A program made the position numbers and the translations under genes. The notes under the pieces were generated by a model. That model had not been told where the DNA came from. It saw nothing but the letters and a program-made list of their open reading frames with translations, and did no database searches. Below are positions 47,201 through 61,620 of a stretch of 64,000 nt of DNA, one piece after another. The DNA is taken from contig MU008169.1 of the NCBI GenBank assembly GCA_010909165.1, forward strand, positions 2,046,001 to 2,110,000, read 5' to 3'. Numbering within the stretch: position 1 is the stretch's first letter; each line of letters begins with the position of its first letter. The stretch is from Anthoceros angustus (taxonomy: Eukaryota > Streptophyta > Anthocerotopsida > Anthocerotales > Anthocerotaceae).

Positions 47201-49140
47201 GTGCACATCCGTTCAATTCGGTGTTGTTCAACGCATGTTTGTAGGTGTTCTTTTGCTAGTGAAGATGGGTTACTCATCGGTTGACTGCACAAAAAAACAT
47301 TTTGGAAGACTTGGTTATTCATTGACTAGCACAAAACCACAATGAAACGGAAAAACTATAAATAAATAGCTTGATATAAATACCAAGGATAATAATTTTT
47401 ATTTTTATTAAAACTTAAAAGCAGAATGTCAAAATGTCTTTAAGAACAAGAAAAGAAACCGGATATCACCATCTTTTAGTGAACAATCATATTTGATGAT
47501 GATCGAGAGTTATCATGAGCTTTTGATACGTTATCGCGATAGATTGCCTTGGAGGCCTATATATGTGGGGTCGATGTTGCAATCTTGCAATCTTGAACAA
47601 AATTGTGCTTGCCTTGTTGTGGGTTTTACATCTCCGTGTCTCACTACATCTTGGGTTGTTAGGCTTTCCGCTACCATGGCTCTTGTGAAAATGTCCATCA
47701 TGTTGAAGACGATTTTGCTCATGATGATCTTTCTCTTGGGCTTTGGAGGCCACGGCAATGTTTGGAGGTGCTACTACCAAGGACTTGCACGTGGACTATG
47801 AGTTCTATGCGAATGTGGTGGCTATGTGCGCTGGATCCGATCAAATATTTCCACCTTATCCAACCGGTTGTTGTTCATATTCTTGGTTGGGACCCGGCAT
47901 GTGCCAAGTTATGACTCACAATTGTGACCGCAACGGATGTATGATTACATCCTGGTTGCAATTTTAAGCTCAACATTGTTGAAGACGAGTGGACGGAAAA
48001 AGTTGACACGAGCACTCTTGCCATGGAGCTTTTATGTTGAGGTGCACTTTTGGTCCTAATAGTTGGATCTGTTGGATAGATGTTCAATGCCAGTTCTAAG
48101 TGATTTGGTTGTATGTAGCGGATGTAGCTTGTTGGGTAGAGGAAGGAAAAAGAGTTGACGTGGGTATTCTTGCCATGGAACTTTGATGTTGGGATCTACT
48201 TTTAAAGTAGTAGGGAGTTCTCATCCGATTATAAATGAAAATGTTTTTCATTTAAAGGTTTTAAATGGTCGTGATCTCTTTGTTGATTCTAATCCCGTAT
48301 GGAGCTGCCAACAGTGTCTCTCCGGAAAGGGGTTATTCGCCATTAAAGGGGTTTGGGTTGCTAAAGGCCAAAAAATGACCTTCGAAAACGGGCCAAAACG
48401 CATCATCTTCAGAAAACCACTCTTTAGAGATGTACAAAAAAAACATTGACCATGTTATTTTCTCGCGAACACTTACGCTGACAGGGTTTAAGCCGAAGAA
48501 GGTTCGCAAATTTCATCTTCACAAGGAAGGGATTTCAAGGATTTATATCAGGTCTGGGAATTCTAAACACCTCTTTCGCAAGCGACGATTTCCTAGCGTT
48601 GAGAGGCAAACCAAACCAAACCAGTCCAACAAGCCAAAAAGCGAGCGTCCAACAACCAACATGCAAAAGAAGCAACTCCCAAGCCCAAAACAAGCAACGC
48701 GACGTCCGGCAATTGTGAGAGGACATCAAGCGGCGGCTGATCGGCCATCTCGAGAGGGACAAACTAGGACTCTAGAAAACAAGACACGCCTAGTGCAATG
48801 TAAGTACACACAGGATCTCCATTATTAGAGTGAAAACAGAGGAAGGAAATGGGGCAATGCGCTGAGGTTGGCGCATTGGCGCGAGTGTCAAGCTCGCCGC
48901 GGACGTCCGGCGATTTCGAGTCCCCAATCTTGCCGGGCATCGAACGCGATGGAAGTGGTGTATTCGAGACCCCAATCTTGCGGGTGTCCAACATGATGGA
49001 AGTGTTGAGTGGATGCGCGGACGTCCGGCGTGTTGTATATGTATTATTTCTATCCGATAGAAGAATATGTGCTTTGGCGGGGTGTAGATAGACCGATTAA
49101 CATAAGAACTCCAAAGTCCAGCGCCCGGGTTGGATCGATA
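44232..49140. repeat. Megasatellite unit 2 (full)
   Basis: Complete unit of 4,909 bases. Confidence 0.9.
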
Positions 49141-49642
49141 GGATGGGGTGTTTGTTTTGGTAGTTTGAAAACTTTGTAAGAACTCCATCACAAGCAACGC
49201 GACGTCCGGCGCAATTGTGAGAGGACATCAAGCGGCGGCTGATCGAGCCATCTCGAGAGGGACAAACTAGGACTCTAGAAAACAGCACCACGTCTAGTGC
49301 AATGTAAGTACACAGGATCTCCATTATTAGAGTGAAAACAGAGGAAGGAAATGGGGCAATGCGCTGAGGTTGGCGCATTGGCGCGAGTGTCAAGCTCGCC
49401 GCGGACGTCCGGCGATTTCGAGTCCCCAATCTTGCCGGGCATCGAACGCGATGGAAGTGGTGTATTCGAGACCCCAATCTTGCGGGTGTCCAACATGATG
49501 GAAGTGTTGAGTGGATGCGCGGACGTCCGGCGTGTTGTATATGTATTATTTCTATCCGATAGAAGAATATGTGCTTTGGCGGGGTGTAGATAGACCGATT
49601 AACATAAGAACTCCAAAGTCCAGCGCCCGGGTTGGATCGATA
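49141..49642. repeat. Megasatellite sub-duplication, 502 bases
   Basis: A second copy of the last ~0.5 kb of the preceding unit, with long stretches near 48.83-49.14 kb repeated exactly at 49.33-49.64 kb. It begins at a junction after CAAGCAACGCGACGTCC. Confidence 0.9.
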
Positions 49643-50771
49643 GGATGGGGTGTTTGTTTTGGTAGTTTGAAAACTTTGTAAGAACTCCAAGCCCAAAACA
49701 AGCAACTTGGGGGATCAATACCGAGATGGGGTGTTGATTTTAGTGGTTTGAAAAATTTGTAAATCATCCGGTATCTAGGTTTAAAGTATGGAATATTGGT
49801 TTTGAAAATCATTTGTTGGTTGACGTTATGTTCATACATTCGCTTTGTATACACATTTAAAACCTTTTCGGCCTTACTCTATGTGCCCCGACCCTACCTA
49901 CGACTTGCGCTAGACCTTTTTATTGGTGCGCCAAATGTCCGCTAATCCGAGTTTGATGCGTGTATAGATGCATGCGCCTTGGTTTCTAGATGAGCTACAT
50001 TTTCCAAAATTTGACATGTGTAATGGTGGTTTCGATGGCCAACCTTTTGAATACGACAATGTTTCACAATGTTTTGAGAAGTAAGAAAATAAAGATAATT
50101 GATGATCGCCTTGAATGAAAGCGTGTCGGATGTTGTCGAACACAAGCGAAGAAGGTTCGCAAATTTCATCTTCACAAGGAAGGATTTCAAGGATTTATAT
50201 CGGTCTGGGAATTCTAAACACCTCTTTCGCAGACTTCCTAGCGTTGAGAGGCAAACCAAACCAAACCAGTCCAACAAGCCAAAGTCCAGCGCAACCAACA
50301 TGCAAAAGAAGCAACTCCAAGCCCAAAACAAGCAACGCGACGTCCGGCGCAATTGTGAGGACATCAGCGGCTGATCGGCCATCTCGAGAGGGACAAACTA
50401 GGACTCTAGAAAACAAGACACCACCGTCTAGTGCAATGTAAGTACACCACAGGATCTCCATTATTAGAGTGAAAACAGAGGAAGGAAATGGGGCAATGCG
50501 CTGAGGTTGGCGCATTGGCGCGAGTGTCTTGGCGCGGACGTTCGGCGATTTCGAGTCCCCAATCTTGCCGGGCATCGAACGCGATGGAAGTGGTGTATTC
50601 GAGACCCCAATCTTGCGGGTGTCCAGCGATGGAAGTGTTGAGTGGATGCGCGGACGTCCGGCGTGTTGTATATGTATTATTTCTATCGATAGAAGAATAT
50701 GTGCTTTGGCGGTGTAGATAGACCGATTAACATAAGAACTCCAAAGTCCAGCGCCGGGTTGGATCGATATA
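49643..50771. repeat. Megasatellite unit 3, internally deleted
   Basis: Only the two ends of a unit remain (1,129 bases). The break is at about 50150, where the left part ending ACACAAGCGAAGA joins the right part starting AGAAGGTTCGCAAATTT. Both parental sequences share an AAG-GAAG-like overlap, suggesting deletion by short homology. Confidence 0.85.
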
Positions 50772-53700
50772 GGATGGGGTGTTTGTTTTGGTAGTTTGAA
50801 AACTTTGTAAGAACTCCATCACAAGCAACTTGGGATCGGGATCAATACCGAGATGGGGTGTTGATTTTAGTGGTTTGAAAAATTTGTAAATCATCCGGTA
50901 TCTAGGTTTAAAGTATGGAATATTGGTTTTGAAAATCATTTGTTGGTTGACGTTATGTTCATACATTCGCTTTGTATACACATTTAAAACCTTTTCGGCC
51001 TTACTCTATGTGCCCCGACCCTACCTCGACTTGCAGCTAGACCTTTTTATTGGTGCGCCAAATGTCCGGCTAATCCGAGTTTGATGCGTGTATAGATGCA
51101 TGCGCCTTGGTTTCTAGATGAGCTACATTTTCCAAAATTTGACATGTGTAATGGTGGTTTCGATGGCCAACCTTTTGAATACGACAATGTTTCACAATGT
51201 TTTCGAGAAGTAAGAAAATAAAGATAATTGATGATCGCCTTGAATGAAAGCGTGTCGGATGTTGTCGAACACAAGGTAAGAGAGCATATGCCCGCCACCA
51301 CGAGCCCTAGTGAGAGCCAGTATGTGAAGAAAGAGAGTTGGTCGCCCTAGGAGGATTTTGACCAAATGGTCGACTCAAGATTTTAGTGAGGCTATGAAGG
51401 AGGACTGTCTATACCCATTGTGACGCCCATGCACTGCAGTGCCTAGGTGTTCGGAGGCGAACCATAGCCGAGCTCGCCAAGAGATTTTGAATTTAAGATC
51501 TAACTTGCACCATGTGCCGTGGGTGGACTAGTAAGGTTGAAAGCGTGCGGACAAGGAGAAATGTAAGCCCAAGAGTTCGGTCAAGAAGCGTTGAGGAGGC
51601 ATGACCATCCTTTAAGACCTTGCCCGATTCTCGCCATGGGCCTAGAGCAAAGAACTCCAAGTGTGGCTTGTCTCGGCATGGAGGGGCGGGCGAGGTGTGC
51701 CCGGCGTGGATTTCTCGGGATGATGGGGTTTTGAAAAGAACATTGATGTGAGTGTTTCGGTGGCAAGTGTGCAAGTGTGCAATCGAACGAAAGTGTTTGC
51801 TGCAAGTATCGGCGCAATCCTCTCCAAACCCGTGCACTCTGACTCTTTGAGTATAAGTGCGCCAACGTCCTGCACTCCCGCTCTTTGAGCATGAGTGCGC
51901 CATCATCCGTATCTTCTTTTGTATCCGCTGGCAAGTGTATGGGTCTAGTTCTCTTAATCCACTTTAATTGGCAAAATTTGACGTGTTTCTTCAAGCCAAA
52001 AGGGTTTTGAGACAAACCCCTTCCGGAGAGACACAAAGCAAAGTGCTCATGTCACAAAGCAATACGGTAGAACGACTCCAAAGCATGCACCAATAATAAC
52101 AAGTCCCATGTGATAATCCGCTGGTCCGCCATATGCTTGTCCACGCAAGGCGATGCGGCATTGTTTTAGGGTTGCTCCATACCGTGTCCCGTCGCCTTGG
52201 GCCGTGAAACCGTGAGGAGTCGGACTAGCACAAGGAGCATTTAAGTTCCAGGACCCCAAGCTTCCACAAGGCTATTCACATGCACGTTGATCGATTACAA
52301 GTTCAAAGGTAGGGATGTCATGCTCAAACGCACAAGAGTTGACGCTCACGCATCCACCAACCTCAAGCTTGTCGAGAAAAGCATACAACAATGTAACGCT
52401 AGCTAGGGCGGAGTGGTGTAGCACCGCCACTTGACCACGTGGCCATCGGTGACGAAGGTCCCGAAAGGAGAGAAGACTGCCACAGATCTGATAACATGTC
52501 CCTTGCCGCCTCAAGGACATTTAAAGAGGGAAGGTTCCTACTAGTATACAAACGAACATGAACGAACATGTAGCCCCAAGGCCTTCACAGAGATATATTG
52601 CCACACACATAAATACAAGACAACGGATGAGGAATGTGACGAAGAGATGAAGAAAATTGAATCGAAAATGCTTGATAGAGAAAATTAAGAATAGAAAAAT
52701 GCTTGAATAGAGAAAATTAAGAATAGGAAATGCTTTGATAGAGAAAATTAAGAACATCACATCTTTTACACTAGGTGGTCTTGCGTTTAAGTTTTATGGG
52801 CAATTTTCTTAAAAGACGGTTATTTACACCGAGATGCTATCATAACATAAAGTTCTATGATATGAATGCCGCATCAACTTTTTTCCCACTCTCCAACAAT
52901 CTTGCGATTCATCTAACTCTTATTCCTCTAAGTCATACATCCGGTCAAGGGAACTATGTTGGCATGTTATAACTTTGCACGTCATACATTTGCTCTTCAC
53001 ATGATACAAATTATAGACACAATGGCTAGTAGTCGAACGAAGTGCACACATTTGATTGTATTATGTGCATTGACCCGCCACATTTGCATCAACACATTCC
53101 TCATTGTCCTCTACGTAGTGTGCTTCTTGCAAAGACCAAATTATGCTTCAGGAGTGAGGCGCTCAGCACATAATAATATATGAGATGGTAGTTGACCAAG
53201 TCTCAGACATGTTGTGTGCGCATCTGTCCTAGCTTGGGATTCTGTGGGCTTCGGCTCTGAACTTATAATCGATGCTAGTGGGCTTGGAAAGATTGGTGTT
53301 ATTATCCCATCTCCTAACCCTAAAAGAAGATTGAGAATCGTCATGAGGACATGAGCCATATGAGTGGATGAAAAGCTCAAGACACCTAGAATGAAGTTTG
53401 ACAAAGCGAATCAAGTAGCACAACGGAGAAACCACTGAAGGTTATTTAAGGTTGAGCTATTGGCCCGGCGTATGTAGTACTTACTCTAGAACAAATCCAA
53501 GACTTGCATAGAGAAATTACTATAGGCTCGCCACCATCGAGATCAATTTTCTTAAAAGCATGATTAATATATATGTTTTCCACCCAAAACAATAAGATTG
53601 TGGATTCTCTTTAGAATTTGGTTTTCGATTGCATAGCTGGAGTTCCAACCCTATACCACACCGTCGACCTTTGGCGGATCAAATGCTTCTTCAATACCCG

Positions 53701-55681
53701 GCCAGGCCAATCGATCCACCGGATGCTCGGCGTCTAAGTGATGCGTGCACATCCGTTCAATTCGTGTTGTTCAACGCATGTTTGTAGGTGTTCTTTTGCT
53801 AGGTGAAGATGGGTTACTCATCAGTTGATCTGCACAAAAAAAACATTTTGGAAGACTTGGTTATTCATTGACTAGCACAAAAAACCACAATGAAACGGAA
53901 AAAACTATAAATAAATAGCTTGATATAAATACCAAGGATAATAATTTTTTATTTTTTTATTAAAACTTAAAAGCAGAATGTCAAAATATCTTTAAGAACA
54001 AGAAAAGAAACTGGATATCACCATCTTTTAGTGAACAATCATATTTGATGATGATCGAGAGTTATCATGAGCTTTTTGATACGTTATCGCGATAGATTGC
54101 CTTGGAGGCCTATATATGGGGTCGGTGTTGCAATCTTGCAATCTTGAACAAAATTGTGCTTGCCTTGTTGTGGGTTTTACATCTCGTGTCTCACTACATC
54201 TTGGGTTGTTAGGCTTTCCGCTACCATGGCTCTTGTGAAAATGTCCATCATGTTGAAGACGATTTTGCTCATGATGGTCTTTCTCTTGGCTTTGGAGGCC
54301 ACGGCAATGTTTGGAGGTGCTACTACCAAGGACTTGCACGTGGACTATGAGTTCGCTCGATGCGAATGTGGTGGCTATGTCTGGATCCGATCAAATATTT
54401 CCACCTTATCCAACCGCCGGTTGTTGTTCATATTCGGTGGTTGGGACCCGGTGCATGTGCCAAGTTATGACTCACAATTGTGACCGCAACGGATGTATGA
54501 TTACATCCTGGTTGCAATTTTGACGAAGCTCAACATTGTTGAAGACAGTGGACGGAAAAAGTTGACACGAGCACTCTTGCCATGGAGCTTTTATGTTGAG
54601 GTGCACTTTTGGTCCTAATAGTTGGATCTGTTGGATAGATGTTCAATGCGTAGTTCTAAGTGATTTGGTTGTATGTAGCGGATGTAGCTTGTTGGGTAGA
54701 GGAAGGAAAAAGAGTTGACGTGGGTATTCTTGCCATGGAACTTTGATGTTGGGATCTACTTTTAAAGTAGTAGGAGTTCTCATCCCGATTATAAATGAAA
54801 ATGTTTTTCATTTAAAGGTTTTAAATGGTCGTGATCTCTTTGTTGATTCTAATCCCGTATGGAGCTGCCAGCAGTGTCTCTCCGGAAAGGGTTATTCGCC
54901 ATTAAAGGGGTTTGGGTTCCTAAAGGCCAAAACGACCTTCAAAACGGGCCAAAACGCATCATCTTGAAAACCACTCTTTAGAGATGTACAAAAGACATTG
55001 ACCATGTTATTTTCTCGCGAACACTTACAGGGTTTAAGCCAAGAAGGTTCGCAAATTTCATCTTCACAAGGAAGGATTTCAAGGATTTATATCGGTCTTT
55101 GGGAATTCTAAACACCTCTTTTACAAGATTTCCTAGCAGTTGAACAAGAGGCAAACCAAACCAAACCAGTCCAACAAGCCAAAGTACGCAACGTCCAGAA
55201 CCAACATGCAAAAGAAGCAACCCCAAGCCCAAAATATAAACCACGGACGTCCGCGAATTGTGAGAGGACATCAAGCGATGATCGTGGCCATCTCGAGAGG
55301 GACAAACTAGGACTCTAGAAAACAGCACCACACGCCTAGTGCAATGTAAGTACACAGGATCTCCATTATTAGAGTGAAAACAGAGGAAGGAAATGGGGCA
55401 ATGCGCTGAGGTTCGCGCATTGGCGCGAGTGTCAAGCCCGCGGACGCTCGCATTTCTGGAGTCCCCAATCTTGCCGGGCATCCAACGCGATGGAAGTGGT
55501 GTATTCGAGACCCCAATCTTGCCGGGTGTCCAGCGATGGAAGTGTTGAGTGGATGCGCGGACGTCCGGCGATTTGTATATGTATTATTTCTATCGATAGA
55601 AGAATATGTGCTTTGGCGGTAGATAGACCGATTAACATAAGAACTCCAAAGTCCAGCGCCCCACAGGGTTGGATCAAGATA
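50772..55681. repeat. Megasatellite unit 4 (full)
   Basis: Complete unit of 4,910 bases, nearly the same length as units 2 and 5. Confidence 0.9.
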
Positions 55682-56712
55682 GGATGGGGTGTTTGTTTTG
55701 GTAGTTTGAAAACTTTGAGAACTCCACCGAAGCAACTCCCAAGCCCAAAACAAGCAACCGGACGTCCGGCGCAATTGTGAGAGGACATCAAGCGAGACTG
55801 GTGGCCATCTCGAGAGGGACAAACTAGGACTCTAGAAAACAGCACCACGTCTAGTGCAATGTAAGTACACAGGATCTCCATTATTAGAGTGAAAAGAGGA
55901 AGGAAATGGGGCAATGCGCTGAGGTTCGGCGCATTGGCGCGAGTGTCAAGCTCACATGGACGTTCGCATTTCTGGAGTCCCCAATCTTGCCGGGCATCCA
56001 ACGCGATGGAAGTGGTGTATTCGAGACCCCAATCTTGCGGGTGTCCAGCGATGGAAGTGTTGAGTGGATGCGCGGACGTCCGGCGTGAGTATATGTATTA
56101 TTTCTATCCGATAGAAGAATATGTGCTTTGGCGTAGATAGACCGATTAACATAAGAACTCCAAAGTCCAGCGCCCCACAGGGTTGGATCAAGATAGGATG
56201 GGGTGTTTGTTTTGGTAGTTTGAAAACTTTGAGAACTCCACCGAAGCAACTCCCAAGCCCAAAACAAGCAACCGGACGTCCGGCGCAATTGTGAGAGGAC
56301 ATCAAGCGACACTGATCGTGGCCATCTCGAGAGGGACAAACTAGGACTCTAGAAAACAGCACCACGTCTAGTGCAATGTAAGTACACAGGATCTCCATTA
56401 TTAGAGTGAAAAGAGGAAGGAAATGGGGCAATGCGCTGAGGTTCGGCGCATTGGCGCGAGTGTCAAGCTCACATGGACGTTCGCATTTCTGGAGTCCCCA
56501 ATCTTGCCGGGCATCCAACGCGATGGAAGTGGTGTATTCGAGACCCCAATCTTGCGGGTGTCCAGCGATGGAAGTGTTGAGTGGATGCGCGGACGTCCGG
56601 CGTGAGTATATGTATTATTTCTATCCGATAGAAGAATATGTGCTTTGGCGTAGATAGACCGATTAACATAAGAACTCCAAAGTCCAGCGCCCCACAGGGT
56701 TGGATCAAGATA
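55682..56712. repeat. Megasatellite sub-duplications, two ~515-base copies
   Basis: The terminal ~0.5 kb of unit 4 is repeated twice more (starts 55682 and 56196). These two extra copies are almost identical to each other, indicating very recent or ongoing expansion. Confidence 0.9.
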
Positions 56713-59700
56713 GGATGGGGTGTTTGTTTTGGTAGTTTGAAAACTTTGAGAACTCCAGCATCAAGCAACTTGGGGGATCAATACGAGATGGGGTGTTGAT
56801 TTTAGTGGTTTGAAAAATTTGTAAATCATCCCGGTATCTAGGTTTAAAGTATGGAATATTGGTTTGAAAATCATTTGTTGGTTGACGTTATGTTCATACA
56901 TTCGCTTTGTATACACATTTAAAACCTTTTCGGCCTTACTCTATGTGCCCCGACCCTACCTACGACTTGCGCTAGACCTTTTTATTGGTGCGCCAAATGT
57001 CCGCTAATCCGAGTTTGATGCGTGTATAGATGCATGCGCCTTGGTTTCTAGATGAGCTACATTTTCCAAAATTTGACATGTGTAATGGTGGTTTCGATGG
57101 CCAACCTTTTGAATACGACAATGTTTCACAATGTTTTCTGAAGTAAGAAAATAAAGATAATAGATGATCTGCCCTTCAGTAATGAAAGCGTGTCGGATGT
57201 TGTCGAACACAAGCAGAAGAGAGCATATGCCCGGCCACGACGAGCCCTAGTGAGAGCCAGCGAGTATGTGAAGAAAGAGAGTTGGTCGCCTTAGCTGAGG
57301 ATTTTGACCAAATGGCTGACTCAGTATTTTAGTGAGGCTATGAAGGAGGACCTGTCTATACCCACTGTGACGCCCACTGCAGCTGTGGTGCGCTAGGTGT
57401 TCAGAGACGAACCATAGCCGAGCTTCGCCAAGAGATTTTGAATTTAAGATCTAACTTGCACCATGTGCCGGCCGTGGGTGGACTAGTAAGGTTGAAAGCG
57501 ACGACAAGGAGAAATGTAAGCCCAAGAGTTCGGTCAAGAAGCGTTGAGGAGGCATGACCATCCTTTAAGACCTTGCCCGATTCTCGCCAAGGGCCTAGAG
57601 CAAAGAACTCCAAGTGTGGCTTGTCTCGCATGGAGGGGCAGTCGGCTGTGGTGTGCTCGCGTGGATTTCGTGATGGGGTTTTGAAAAGAACATTGATGTG
57701 AGTGTCGGTGCGCGTGGCAAGTGTGTGCACGAACGAAAGTGTTTGCTGCACAAGTATCGGCAATCCTCTCCAAACCCGGTGCACTCTTTGAGTATAAGTG
57801 CGCCAACGTCCTGCACTCCCGCTCTTTGAGCATGAGTGCGCCATCATCCGGCGATCTTCTTTTGTATCCGTTGGCAAGTGTATGGGTCTAGTTCTCTTAA
57901 TCCACTTTAATTGGCAAAATTTGACGTGTTTCTTCAAGCCAAAAGGGGTTTTGAGACAAACCCCTTCCGGAGAGACACAAAGCAAAGTGCTCATGTCACA
58001 AAGCAATACGGTAGAACGTACTCCAAAGCATGCACCGATCCACGAATAACAAGTCCCATGTGATAATCCGCTGGTCTCGCCATATGCTTGTCCACGCAAG
58101 GCGATGCGCATTGTTTTAGGGTTGCTCCATACCGTGTCCGCACGCCTGGTGAAACCCGTGAGGAGTCGGACTAGCACAAGGAGCATTTAAGTTCCGGACC
58201 CCAAGCTTCCACAAGGCTATTCACACGATACGTTGATCGATTACAAGTTCAAAGGTAGGGATGTCATGCTCAAACGCACAAGAGTTGACGCTCACGCATC
58301 CACCAACCTCAAGCTTGTCGTGAAAAGCATACAATGTAACGCTAGCTAGGCGGAGTGGTGTAGCACCGCCACTTGACCACGTGGCCATCGGTGTGAAGGT
58401 CCCGAAGGAGAGAAGACCGCCAAGATCTGATAACATGTCCCTTGCCGCCTCAAGGACATTTAAAGAGGGAAGGTTCCCTACTAGTATACAAACGAACATG
58501 AACGAACATGTAGCCCCCAAGGCCTTCACAGAGATATATTGCCACACACATAAATACAAGACAACGGATGAGGAATGTGACGAGAGATGAAGAAAATTGA
58601 ATCGAAAATGCTTGATAGAGAAAATTAAGAATAGAAAAATGCTTGAATAGAGAAAATTAAGAATAGGAAATGCTTTGATAGAGAAAATTAAGAACATCAC
58701 ATCTTTTACACTAGGTGGTCTTGCGTTTAAGTTTTTATGGGCAATTTTCTTAAAAGAAGGTTATTTACACTGAGATGCTATCATAACATAAAGTTCTATG
58801 ATATGAATGCCGCATCAACTTTTTTTCGCCCACTCTCCAACAATCTTGCGATTCATCTAACTCTTATTCCTTCTAAGTCATACATCTGGTCAAGGGAACT
58901 ATGTTGGCATGTTATAACTTTGGCACGTCATACATTTGCTCTTCACATGATACAAATTATAGACACAACGGCTAGTAGTCGAAGTGCACACATTTGATTG
59001 TATTATGTGCATTGACCCGCCACATTTGCATCAACACATTCCTCATTGTCCTCTACGTAGTGTGTGCTTCTTGCAGACCAAATTATGCTTCAGGAGTGAG
59101 GCGCCAAGACATAATAATATATGAGATGGTAGTTGACCAAGTCTCGGACATGTTGTGATCCGTCCTAGCTTGGGATTACGTGGGCTTCGCTCAACTTATA
59201 ATCGATGCTAGTGGGCTTGGAAAGATTGGTGTTATTATCCCATCTCCTAACCCTAAAAGAAGATTGAGAATCGTCATGAGCACATGAGCCATATGAGTGG
59301 ATGAAAAGCTCAAGACACCTAGAATGAAGTTTGACAAAGCGAATCAAGTAGCACAACGGAGAAACCATCAAGGTTATTTAAGGTTGAGCTATTGGCTGAC
59401 GTATGTAGTACTTACTCTAGAACAAATCCAAGACTTGCATAGAGAAATTACTATAGGCTCGCCACCATCGAGATCAATTTTCTTAAAGCATGATTAATAT
59501 ATATGTTTTCCACCCAAAACAATAAGATTGTGGATTCTCTTTTAGGAATTTGGTTTTCGATTGCATAGCTGGAGTTCCAACCCTATACCACACCCGTCGA
59601 CAGCCTTTGGCGGATCAAATGCTTCTTCAATACCCGGCCAGGCCAACTGATCCACCGGATGCTCGAGCATCTACGGAAAGTGATGCGTGCACATCTGGTT

Positions 59701-61620
59701 CAATTCGGTGTTGTTCAACGCATGTTTGTAGGTGTTCTTTTTGCTAGCTGTGAAGATGGGTTACTCATCAGTTGATCTGCACAAAAAAAACATTTTGGAA
59801 GACTTGGTTATTCATTGACTAGCACAAAAACCACAATGAAACGGAAAAACTATAAATAAATAGCTTGATATAAATACCAAGGACAATAATTTTTATTTTT
59901 ATTAAAACTTAAAAGCAGAATGTCAAAATGTCTTTAAGAACAAGAAAAGAAACCGATATCACCATCTTTTAGTGAACAATCATATTTGATGATGATCGAG
60001 AGTTATCATGAGCTTTTGATACGTTATCGCGATAGATTGCCTTGGAGGCCTATATATGTGGGGTCGGTGTTGCAATCTTGCAATCTTGAACAAAATTGTG
60101 CTTGCCTTGTTGTGGGTTTTACATCTCCGTGTCTCACTACATCTTGGGTTGTTAGGCTTTCCGCTACCATGGCTCTTGTGAAAATGTCCATCATGTTGAA
60201 GACGATTTTGCTCATGATGGTCTTTCTCTTGGCTTTGAGGGGCCAGCAATGTTTGGAGGTGCTACTACCAAGGACTTGCACGTGGACTATGAGTTCCTCG
60301 ATGCGAATGTGGTGGCTATGTGCGCTGGATCCGATCAAATATTTCCACCTTATCCAACCGCCGGTTGTTGTTCATATTTGCGGCTGGTTGGGACCCATGT
60401 GCCAAGTTATGACAACAATTCAGACCGCAACGGATGTATGATTACATCCTGGTTGCAATTTGACGAAGCTCAACATTGTTGAAGACGAGTGGACGGAAAA
60501 AGTTGACACGAGCACTCTTGCCATGGAGCTTTTATGTTGAGGTGCACTTTTGGTCCTAATAGTTGGATCTGTTGGATAGATGTTCAATGCGCAGTTCTAA
60601 GTGATTTGGTTGTATGTAGCGGATGTAGCTTGTTGGGTAGAGGAAGGAAAAAGAGTTGACGTGGGTATTCTTGCCATGGAACTTTGATGTTGGGATCTAC
60701 TTTTAAAGTAGTAGGGAGTTCTCATCCGATTATAAATGAAAATGTTTTTCATTTAAAGGTTTTAAATGGTCGTGATCTCTTTGTTGATTCTAATCCCGTA
60801 TGGAGCTGCCAGTGTCTCTCGGAAGGGGTTATTCGCCATTAAAGGGTTTGGGTTCTAAAGGCCAAAAATGACCTTCAAACGGGCCAAACGCATCATCTTG
60901 AAAACCACTCTTTAGAGATGTACAAAAAGACATTGACCATGTTATTTTCGCGAACACTTACACCGAGTGGTTTAAGCCAAGAAGGTTCGCAAATTTCATC
61001 TTCACAAGGAAGGGATTTCAAGGATTTATATCGGTCTTTGAATTCTAAACACCTCTTTCATAGCGAGATTCCTAGGTGTTGAACAAGAGGCAAACCAAAC
61101 CAAACCAAACCAGTCCAACAAGCCAAAGTACGCGAACGTCCAGTAACCAACATGCAAAAGAAGCAACTCCCAAGCCCAAAACAAGCAACCGGACGTCCGC
61201 AATTGTGAGAGGACATCAAGCGGCGACTGATCGGCCATCTCGAGAGGGACAAACTAGGACTCTAGAAAACAGCACCACGCCTAGTGCAATGTAAGTACAC
61301 AGGATCTCCATTATTAGAGTGAAAACAGAGGAAGGAAATGGGGCAATGCGCTGAGGTTCGGCGCATTGGTGTCTTGGCTTTGCCGCGGACGTTAGCGCAT
61401 TTCGAGTCCCCAATCTTGCCGGGCATCCAACGCGATGGAAGTGGTGTATTCGAGACCCCAATCTTCTTTGGGTGTCCAGCGATGGAAGTGTTGAGTGGAT
61501 GCGCGGACGTCCGGCGATATATATGTATTATTTCTATCCGATAGAAGAATATGTGCTTTGGCGTAGATAGACCGATTAACATAAGAACTCCAAAGTCCAG
61601 CGCCCCGGGTTGGATCGATA
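56713..61620. repeat. Megasatellite unit 5 (full)
   Basis: Complete unit of 4,908 bases. Confidence 0.9.
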
